This document shows, in pieces, positions 30,216-37,510 of a DNA stretch of 64,000 bases (positions within the stretch are counted from its first letter, which is position 1; every line of letters begins with the position of its first letter). Both the position numbers and the translations under genes were made by a program. The DNA comes from Alphaproteobacteria bacterium. GTDB lineage: Bacteria > Pseudomonadota > Alphaproteobacteria > Caulobacterales > Maricaulaceae. The stretch is taken from the NCBI GenBank assembly GCA_016124675.1, contig WGNG01000002.1, positions 186,001 through 250,000 on the forward strand, written 5' to 3'. Under the pieces are notes generated by a model. The model did no database searches. It was not told the DNA's origin and saw nothing but the letters and a program-made list of their open reading frames with translations.

Positions 30216-30935
30216 TCAGGGCTTTGAGCCGCCCTCGCTGAACACCTCGCGCTCCGGGTCGCGCCGCCAGACCAGGAAAGACAGCAACACCGAACCGAAG
30301 GCCGTCATCAGGATCAGGCCGGAAAACACGAAGAGCGCCGCCACCAGGGGCGCGACCAGAACGCAGGCGCCGCCGATCAGGCCGCTGAGGACGAAGCCGC
30401 GCCCGGCCCAGCGGTGGGTCGCGTCCCAGGCGCGGTCGGACGACAGGGTCCAGGGCGTGCGCACGCCGACGAACCAGTTGGGCCGCGCCTTGCCCAGCAC
30501 ATTGCCGGTGATGACCATCAGGGCGCACACAGCCAGCATCACAGCGCGCGGCACGATCTCGCCGTCGGCGGCAATTACGCCCAGTGCGCTGAAGGTCAGC
30601 GCCGCCTGGACGACGGCGAGCACGCCAATTGTTCCGATCCAGACCGTCATCAGCACCGAGCCGGAGGCCGCCAGATTACGCCCGCGCGGATCAATATGGG
30701 GTGCAGCGGCGAACAGGGCGGACATGAGGACGGCAAGCCCCGGGATCAGCATGAAGGCCTCCGCCTTGCCGCCAAAGCGGTCGGGTTGTCCGGCCGCGTT
30801 CCAGTGCACCGCAATCTCGGCCCCTGGCGGCGTGGCGAGCCAGCCCCACATGCTGAAAGCGAATGTCATCGCGATCAATGCCGCTACGGCGGCCAGTCCC
30901 TTAGCGTTCATGGCTGTTCTCCCCGTCTTCATCAT
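30216..30935 (-). CDS. SdpI/DUF1648 family membrane protein
   Basis: IAVHWNAAGQPDRFGGKAEAFMLIPGLAVLMSALF (DUF1648) plus SdpI-like GNVLGKARPNWFVGVRTPWTLSSDRAWDATHRWAGRGFVLSG. Confidence 0.8.
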   Translation of the reverse strand: MMKTGRTAMNAKGLAAVAALIAMTFAFSMWGWLATPPGAEIAVHWNAAGQPDRFGGKAEAFMLIPGLAVLMSALFAAAPHIDPRGRNLAASGSVLMTVWIGTIGVLAVVQAALTFSALGVIAADGEIVPRAVMLAVCALMVITGNVLGKARPNWFVGVRTPWTLSSDRAWDATHRWAGRGFVLSGLIGGACVLVAPLVAALFVFSGLILMTAFGSVLLSFLVWRRDPEREVFSEGGSKP

Positions 30936-31197
30936 CCTTGCCCGCCCCCAGCAGTCCCATCACCGCTGCGACAGCGTCTTCGGTCACCGACACGTTGAGC
31001 CGGTATCGAATGGTGGTGCCGATGCGTTCGGCCCGGATCAGGCCTGAGTCCTTCAGCGCCGCGAAATGGCGCGACATGGTCGGCTTGGTCACCGGGAACG
31101 CATCGGCCAGATCGCCCGCGCTCATGGGTCCCGCGCGCAGCTTTTTCAGAACTGCACGGCGGACCGGGTGGGCCAGGGCTTCGAATATATCGGTCAT
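30901..31197 (-). CDS. ArsR family HTH regulator (SdpR-like)
   Basis: MTDIFEALAHPVRRAVLKKLRAGPMSAGDLADAFPVTKPTMSRHFAALKDSGLIRAERIGTTIRYRLN; overlaps the SdpI-like gene. Confidence 0.88.
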   Translation of the reverse strand: MTDIFEALAHPVRRAVLKKLRAGPMSAGDLADAFPVTKPTMSRHFAALKDSGLIRAERIGTTIRYRLNVSVTEDAVAAVMGLLGAGKDDEDGENSHER

Positions 31198-31204
31198 GGT
31201 CAAA

Positions 31205-31240
31205 ATTTAGGCTCGACGCTAATTAGCGTCAATGCTAAAT
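31205..31240. promoter_or_regulatory. Gapped palindromic operator overlapping predicted divergent promoters
   Basis: ATTTAG-N4-GACGCTAATTAGCGTC-N4-CTAAAT. Minus-strand TTGACG-N17-TAAATT and plus-strand TCGACG-N17-TAAATA embedded in it. Confidence 0.75.
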
Positions 31241-31269
31241 AATAGGTCAAGCTGATCAGGAGCCCTGCC

Positions 31270-32667
31270 ATGACCGCCTTCCAACGCGCCATTCTATGCC
31301 TTGCTGGCGGCCTTGCGCTCGCCGCGTGCGGGCCGCGACCGGGCGAGGATGCGCCGTCTCCGGCTGTGGTGATGCAGGCGGAGGACGGGTTTGAGGGCGC
31401 CTGGCGCGGCACGCTGGAGATTGGCGCCCAATCGCTGCGGCTCGAGCTGGTCCTGGAGACGCGCGAGGCGGGCTGGAGTGGCGAACTGATCTCGCTTGAT
31501 CAGAGTGCGGCGGGCATAGCGCTGACGGCTGTGACCGTGGAGGGAGGCGCGATCGTGTTCGCGGTCGATCCGCTGAGCCTGGCGTATGAGGGCGCGCGCA
31601 ATGGGGACGTCATAACCGGCCGCTTCCGCCAGGGACCGATTGCGGCGGACCTGAGTTTCGAGAGAGGCCGGTTTGCGACGGCCTCTGCGTCTGCGGTCGA
31701 AACGGAAAGCGAACCCTCGCAGAGGGGCGTCACTATTGAGGCCGGCGCGGTCACGTTGTCGGGAACCCTGCGCCTGGCGCCCGGCGAGGCGCCCGGTCCG
31801 GGCGTGGTGATCCTGTCGGGTTCCGGACCCCAGGACCGGGACGGGACGTTCGGCGAGCTGCGCCTCTACGCGGCGCTGGCTCAGGCGCTGGCGGCCCGGG
31901 GCGTGTCGTCGCTGCGCCTCGATGATCGGGGCGTAGGCGCCAGTACGGGACCCGGACCACAGGCGCCGTCCGATCTCGCTGCCGATGCCGCAGCAGCGCT
32001 GGCGGCTTTGGCGGCTGAGCCGCGTGTGGCGTGCGCCGGGTTCGCCGGTCATTCCGAAGGCGCGCTGATCGCCCTGCTTGCCGCGCCGGAAGGTCAGCCA
32101 GACTTCATCGTCTCGCTGGCGGGGATGCATATGACCCTGGAGCAGACCTTGTTTGACCAGGCCGAGGCCCTGATCCACACCTCGGGCGGGACCGACGACC
32201 AGGTCGCCGGCAACCGCGCCCTCCAGGAGGCGATGTTCGCGGTGTTGCGCCAAGCACAGCCTGGTGCGCGCGTGAGCGAGGACATGGAACAGGCCTTGCT
32301 CGACGCCGGCGCGCCTGCGGGCCTTGCCCGCCAGCAGGCGCAGATATGGGGTCAGCCCTATGCCGTTGCGGGTTTCGCGGTGGACCCGGCTGCGGCGGCG
32401 GCTGACTACCCCGGCCCCATGCTGGGCGCGTTTGGCGAGTTTGATCTTCAGGTGCTCCCCGCGCCCCAGTCCGAAGCCCTGGCAGCGGCGCGTGTGGGAT
32501 TGCCGACGCAAATCGTCATCCTTGACGGCGTCAATCACCTTTTCCAGGAGACGGAAACCGGCCTGCCGGCCGAGTACGGGCAGGCGCGCCATCCGCTCTC
32601 GCAAGGTGCGCTCGACATGATCGCGCAGCGCACCGCCGCACTGGCGGCCCAGGCGTGCGGCGATTAA
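31270..32667 (+). CDS. Alpha/beta hydrolase, predicted lipoprotein
   Basis: Lipobox LALAACG; VVILSGSGPQDRDG; SLRLDDRGVGASTG; nucleophile elbow CAGFAGHSEGALIALL; SD AGGAG at 31258-31262. Confidence 0.85.
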   Translation: MTAFQRAILCLAGGLALAACGPRPGEDAPSPAVVMQAEDGFEGAWRGTLEIGAQSLRLELVLETREAGWSGELISLDQSAAGIALTAVTVEGGAIVFAVDPLSLAYEGARNGDVITGRFRQGPIAADLSFERGRFATASASAVETESEPSQRGVTIEAGAVTLSGTLRLAPGEAPGPGVVILSGSGPQDRDGTFGELRLYAALAQALAARGVSSLRLDDRGVGASTGPGPQAPSDLAADAAAALAALAAEPRVACAGFAGHSEGALIALLAAPEGQPDFIVSLAGMHMTLEQTLFDQAEALIHTSGGTDDQVAGNRALQEAMFAVLRQAQPGARVSEDMEQALLDAGAPAGLARQQAQIWGQPYAVAGFAVDPAAAAADYPGPMLGAFGEFDLQVLPAPQSEALAAARVGLPTQIVILDGVNHLFQETETGLPAEYGQARHPLSQGALDMIAQRTAALAAQACGD

Positions 32668-32697
32668 GTCTGACCGCGTATCCTTGCCGGAGCCGCC

Positions 32698-33114
32698 ATG
32701 CGCCTGATCGCCTTTTGCCTCGCCGCCCTCACCCTTGCCCTCGCTGCCTGCAGCCCGGCGGGGCCGGGCGAGCCGATGGCGGTGTTGCCGGGGACAGGCG
32801 AGCCGGCCGAGGCGCCCGATCCGCGTCTTGAGGGCGTGTGGGTCACGGTGCTGGAAACCGGCGTGGAGCCGCGGCCCTTGCGCCTGGCCATCACGCTGCA
32901 AGGGGAGGCGGCGCAAATCGTGCTCACTGCGCCGGACCAGGGCGGGGCGCAGGTGCGCTTTGAACAGGTGCGCGTGGACGGGCCGCGCGTCGGCTTCGCC
33001 ACAGGGCTGGGCGCGCTGATGTTCGAGGGCGCGCTCGACGGTGAGGACGCCATCGCGGGCACGGTCTGGCAGGGCCGTGCGCCCAGTGATCTCGTTTGGA
33101 CGCGTGCGATGTGA
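32698..33114 (+). CDS. Small predicted lipoprotein resembling the N-terminal domain of the upstream hydrolase
   Basis: MRLIAFCLAALTLALAACSPAG; LEGVWVTVLETGVEPRPLRLAITLQGE parallels FEGAWRGTLEIGAQSLRLELVLETRE of the upstream protein. Confidence 0.65.
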   Translation: MRLIAFCLAALTLALAACSPAGPGEPMAVLPGTGEPAEAPDPRLEGVWVTVLETGVEPRPLRLAITLQGEAAQIVLTAPDQGGAQVRFEQVRVDGPRVGFATGLGALMFEGALDGEDAIAGTVWQGRAPSDLVWTRAM

Positions 33115-33354
33115 CAGGGCCGGGCCGGCGCGTTGAAAGGGTGCGGCTCAGTTTATGTGCAGCGCAGCCAGATGACGCGTTGTGCTCGTTGCGGGTCGTG
33201 GATATGGTGCGCCCGCAATCCGATCTGGGAGTGATGCTTGCGGCCCTGGCCGGGGTGGAGGCGGTGCTGCGCGGCATGTGGGGACGACGCTGCGGCCCGG
33301 ATCAGGATGTGTGAAATTGCCCGGTCGGGCCGTTTCCGGGGGGAGATCGGAACC

Positions 33355-34239
33355 ATGGACGCATCCATCGTCATTCGCACCTATAACGAGGGCAAATGGC
33401 TGGGAGACGCGCTGGAGGCGGTGGCGGCGCAGGACGCTGCACCCTTCAGTTATGAAGTCGTGATCGTCGATTCCGGCTCCACCGACGACACGCTGAAAAT
33501 CGCTGAAGCCCATGGCTGCCGCATCACCCATATCAGGAAATCCGACTTCACCTTCGGACGCTCGCTCAATGTCGGGTGCGAGGCGGCTCAGGGCCGGTTT
33601 CTGGTGTTCATCTCGGGCCATTGCATTCCGGTGGGAACCCGCTGGCTCCATGATCTGGTGAAGCCGCTGGATGATGGCGTTTGCGCCTATGTCTACGGAC
33701 GCCAGCAAGGCAAGCCCGGCCTGACGAAGTTTTCCGAAGAACAGCTCTTCCGCAAGTATTTCCCCGACCGTTCGGCCCTCCCGCAGGATGATTTCTTCTG
33801 CAACAACGCCAACGCCGCCATCCTGAAATCGGTCTGGGAGGCGCGCCGTTTCGATGAGGCGGTCACCGGGCTCGAAGACATGGTGCTCGCCAAGCAGCTG
33901 GTCGCAGACGGGCTGAAGATCGGCTATGTTGCCGAAGCCTCCGTCATCCACATCCACGAAGAGAGCTGGTCCAAGGTCAAGACGCGCTATGAGCGCGAGG
34001 CTGTGGCTCTGCAGGACATCATGCCCGAAGTGCATGTGCGCCTCGGCGATTTCCTGCGCTACACCATGGCCGGCGTCTTCCACGATCTGGGCGAGGCGCT
34101 CACCCAGCGCGTATTCTGGAAGGAGGCGGGCGGCATCATCCTGTTCCGCTTCAACCAGTACTGGGGCAGCTATCAGGGCAATAACAATCACCGCAAGCTG
34201 TCGCAGGATCGCAAGGACCGGTATTTCTACCCGCGCTGA
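33355..34239 (+). CDS. Family 2 glycosyltransferase
   Basis: MDASIVIRTYNEGKWLGDALEAVAAQ...VVIVDSGSTDDTLKIAEAHGCRI. Confidence 0.88.
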   Translation: MDASIVIRTYNEGKWLGDALEAVAAQDAAPFSYEVVIVDSGSTDDTLKIAEAHGCRITHIRKSDFTFGRSLNVGCEAAQGRFLVFISGHCIPVGTRWLHDLVKPLDDGVCAYVYGRQQGKPGLTKFSEEQLFRKYFPDRSALPQDDFFCNNANAAILKSVWEARRFDEAVTGLEDMVLAKQLVADGLKIGYVAEASVIHIHEESWSKVKTRYEREAVALQDIMPEVHVRLGDFLRYTMAGVFHDLGEALTQRVFWKEAGGIILFRFNQYWGSYQGNNNHRKLSQDRKDRYFYPR

Positions 34240-34277
34240 GCCACGGCGCGGCCATCACTCAATCAGGAGCCTTCCCC

Positions 34278-34982
34278 ATGCCGGACCGTTTCAAGCTGGT
34301 CGCCCTTCTGCCCATGAAGGCGCACTCGGCGCGCGTCACATCGAAGAATTTCCGCGAGTTCGCGGGCAAGCCGCTGTTCCGCTGGATTCTCGACACCCTC
34401 CTGAGCATGGAAGAGATCGACCGGGTGGTGATCAATACCGATGCGCGCGAAATCCTGTCGGACAAGGGCCTCAATGACGGGGATGCGGGTGGCCGGGTGA
34501 TGATCCGCGACCGCAAGCCGGAGATTTGCGGCGATTTCGTCTCGATGAACCTGGTGCTGGGCGATGACGTCGCCAATGTGGACGCTGATACCTATCTGAT
34601 GACCCACACCACCAACCCCTTGCTGTCAGCGGCGGCGATGCGCGGCGCACTGGCCAAGTATCATGCGGCGAAAGCGGCGGGCGAGGCCGACAGCCTGTTT
34701 GCGGTCAATCGCATCCAGACGCGCTTCTACCGCGAGGACATGAGCCCGGTGAATCACGACCCGGACAATTTGATCCGGACCCAGGACCTGGAGCCCTGGT
34801 ATGAGGAAAACTCCAATCTCTATCTGTTCAACCGCGAGAGCTTCGCGGCGACGAACGCGCGCATTGGCAAGCGCCCGGCCATGTATGTGACCCCTGCGCT
34901 GGAATCCATCGATATCGACGACGCCGACCAGTGGGCTCAGGCCGAAGCGGTCGCGCTGTACAACGCCCGCAAAGGGAGCTGA
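34278..34982 (+). CDS. Acylneuraminate cytidylyltransferase family (CMP-sugar synthetase-like) protein
   Basis: LVALLPMKAHSARVTSKNFREFAGKPLFRWILDTLLSMEEIDRVVINTDA. Distinct from the canonical kdsB at 54534. Confidence 0.82.
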   Translation: MPDRFKLVALLPMKAHSARVTSKNFREFAGKPLFRWILDTLLSMEEIDRVVINTDAREILSDKGLNDGDAGGRVMIRDRKPEICGDFVSMNLVLGDDVANVDADTYLMTHTTNPLLSAAAMRGALAKYHAAKAAGEADSLFAVNRIQTRFYREDMSPVNHDPDNLIRTQDLEPWYEENSNLYLFNRESFAATNARIGKRPAMYVTPALESIDIDDADQWAQAEAVALYNARKGS

Positions 34983-34986
34983 CACC

Positions 34987-35931
34987 ATGCGCGTTCTGGT
35001 CACCTGCCCGCCCATGCTGGGCATGATTGACGAATTCCGTCCCCTGTTTGCGGACAACGGCGTGGAGCTGGAGGCTCCCAAAGTCGTCCAGACCCTGTCG
35101 GAGGACGAGCTGATCGCGCTGCTGCCCGGCTTTGACGGCTGGATCATCGGTGATGACCCGGCCAGCGCCCGCGTGCTGGAGGCCGGTGCGGCGGGCCGGC
35201 TCAAAGCCATCGTGAAATGGGGCGTGGGCGTCGACAATGTGGACTTCGCCGCCGCCAAGCGGCTGAACCTGCCGGCGGTCAATACCCCGGGCGTGTTCGG
35301 ACGCGAGGTGGCTGACCTTGCGGTCAACTATGTCAACGGGCTGGCGCGCGAAAGCTATTACATCGACCGGGAAATCCGGCTGAACAAGACCTGGCCCAAG
35401 CCGCGCGGCATTTCGCTGGCCGGACGCACGGCAGGGGTGATCGGGTTTGGCGATATCGGGCGCAATACGGGCCTGCGCCTGCTCGCCGCCGAGATGCGCG
35501 TGATCGCCTATGATCCCACCTTCCGCCCGCTGGAAGGGCATCAGGTGGAGAACAAGCCCTGGCCCGAAGGCGTGGAGGCGTGCGACTTCCTGGTCTTCAC
35601 CGCCCCGCTCAACGCCCACACCCGCCACATGTTCAACGAAGATGTGCTGGCGCGGGTGAAGCCGGGCGTGCGCATCGTCAATGTCGGGCGCGGGCCGGTG
35701 ATCAAGGAGACCGCGCTGCTGGCCGGTCTGGAATCGGGGCGCATCCACTCGGCCGCGCTCGACGTGTTCGAGATCGAGCCCCTGGCGCCGGACAATGTGC
35801 TGCGCACCTATGACCGCTGCATATTCGGCTCCCACAACGCCTCGAACACCGAGGACGCGGTGCGCCGGGTCAGCCTGCAGGCCATTGGCCACATGTTCGA
35901 TTTCCTGGGCGTCAAGCGGGCGGACGCCTGA
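34987..35931 (+). CDS. D-isomer-specific 2-hydroxyacid dehydrogenase (phosphoglycerate dehydrogenase-like)
   Basis: GRTAGVIGFGDIGRNTGLRLLAAEMRVIAYDP; VKPGVRIVNVGRGPVIKETALLAGLESGRI. Confidence 0.85.
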   Translation: MRVLVTCPPMLGMIDEFRPLFADNGVELEAPKVVQTLSEDELIALLPGFDGWIIGDDPASARVLEAGAAGRLKAIVKWGVGVDNVDFAAAKRLNLPAVNTPGVFGREVADLAVNYVNGLARESYYIDREIRLNKTWPKPRGISLAGRTAGVIGFGDIGRNTGLRLLAAEMRVIAYDPTFRPLEGHQVENKPWPEGVEACDFLVFTAPLNAHTRHMFNEDVLARVKPGVRIVNVGRGPVIKETALLAGLESGRIHSAALDVFEIEPLAPDNVLRTYDRCIFGSHNASNTEDAVRRVSLQAIGHMFDFLGVKRADA

Positions 35932-36668
35932 TGCGCGCCGCGCTCGTCACCGGCATCGCTGGCGGGATCGGATCGGCGCTGGGCGCCGCGTTCAGGGCGG
36001 CGGGCTACCGCGTGATCGGGACCGGGCGCATGCGCGCGGACGGCGATATCTGCGACGCGTTCGTGGAGGCTGACCTTAATCAGCTCGCCGAGGATGTCGC
36101 AGCGCTGGACGTGTTCGCGCGGGCGGTGAGGGCGGCGCTGGACGGCGCTGAGCTCGGCGTGCTTGTCAACAATGCCGCCGCCCAGATCCTCGCGCCGGTG
36201 GAAGGCCTCTCCATGGATGCCTGGCGGCGCACCATGAATGTCAATCTCACCGCCCCCTTCCGTCTGGTGCAGACCTTTCTGCCTGAACTCGAAGCGGCCC
36301 GCGGCTGCGTGATCAATATCGGCAGCGTGCATGCCCAGGCGACAAAGCCTGAATTTGCCGCCTACGCCACGTCCAAGGCGGCGCTGCATGGCCTGACCCG
36401 GGCGCTGGCGGTGGATCTGGGCGCGCGCGTGCGTGTCAACTGCCTGGCGCCCGCTGCGATCGCGACGCCCATGCTGATGGCCGGGTTCGAGGGCCGCGAG
36501 GCAGCGTTTCAGGACCTCGAAGCCTGTCATCCGCTCAACCGGATTGGCGCGCCGGAGGAGGCCGCCGCTGCTGCGGTCTTTCTGGCCTCGCCCGGCGCGT
36601 CCTTTGCGACCGGGACGATTTTCTATCTCGACGGGGGCGTGCTCTCGCGCCTGCATGATCCGGTATGA
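35931..36668 (+). CDS. SDR family oxidoreductase
   Basis: AALVTGIAGGIGSALGAAFRAAG...LVNNAAAQI...YATSKAALHGLTRALAVDLG. Confidence 0.88.
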   Translation: MRAALVTGIAGGIGSALGAAFRAAGYRVIGTGRMRADGDICDAFVEADLNQLAEDVAALDVFARAVRAALDGAELGVLVNNAAAQILAPVEGLSMDAWRRTMNVNLTAPFRLVQTFLPELEAARGCVINIGSVHAQATKPEFAAYATSKAALHGLTRALAVDLGARVRVNCLAPAAIATPMLMAGFEGREAAFQDLEACHPLNRIGAPEEAAAAAVFLASPGASFATGTIFYLDGGVLSRLHDPV

Positions 36669-37510
36669 GCGGCCCATTGATGATCGGCGAGCCCGAATGC
36701 GTCTGGGACGCGCGCGCCATCCTCGGCGAAGGCCCGGTGTGGGACGGACGCGCGGTCTGGTGGACCGACATCAAGGCGCCGGCCCTGCATCGCTTTGAAC
36801 CGGTCACAGGCCGCCAGACCAGCTGGGCTGCGCCCGAAGCCGTGGGCTCCTTCCTGATCGAGCCGGACGGCCGCCTGCTGGCGGCCATGAAGTCGGGCTT
36901 CGCGCGTCTGCGTGTGGCGCCGGACGGCGGCGCGATCGAGGTGGAGCCGATCTGCCAGCCCGAGGCGGACACGCCTGGCAACCGCTTCAATGACGGCAAG
37001 CGCGCCCCGGACGGCAGTTTCTGGGCGGGGACGATGGACGACGCCGAGAGCCGGGCGTCCGGCGCCTGGTGGCGGCTCGATCCGGCTGGAACCGCGCGTT
37101 GCCTTGAAACGGGCTACCGCGTCACCAATGGACCGGCTTTCGACGCGGCGCGCGGGCGGGTCTATCTCACCGACTCAGCCCGGCAGACGGTGTACGTGGC
37201 CGACCTCGCCGATGGCGGCGCGGGGTTTTCCGGCAAGCGGGTCTTCGCGCAATTCGGCGAGGGTGACGGCTATCCTGACGGCATGGAGACAGACGCGGAC
37301 GGCTGTCTGTGGATCGCCTTCTGGGATGGCTGGCGGATTGATCAATACAGCGCTGATGGCGCGCTCCTGGCGCGGATCCCGATGCCAGTCGCGCGTCCGA
37401 CCAGCCTCGCCTTTGCGCAGGACGCGATCTATGCCACCTCGGCCTCCATTGGCCTTGAGGGTCAGACGCTGGCCGGCGGGCTGTTCAGAATCCCGCTTCA
37501 GGCCGGCTAG
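36665..37510 (+). CDS. SMP-30/gluconolactonase/LRE family protein
   Basis: ILGEGPVWDGRAVWWTDIKAPALHRFEP; NRFNDGKRAPDGSFWAGTMDD; GYPDGMETDADGCLWIAFWDGWRIDQY. Confidence 0.9.
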   Translation: MSGPLMIGEPECVWDARAILGEGPVWDGRAVWWTDIKAPALHRFEPVTGRQTSWAAPEAVGSFLIEPDGRLLAAMKSGFARLRVAPDGGAIEVEPICQPEADTPGNRFNDGKRAPDGSFWAGTMDDAESRASGAWWRLDPAGTARCLETGYRVTNGPAFDAARGRVYLTDSARQTVYVADLADGGAGFSGKRVFAQFGEGDGYPDGMETDADGCLWIAFWDGWRIDQYSADGALLARIPMPVARPTSLAFAQDAIYATSASIGLEGQTLAGGLFRIPLQAG

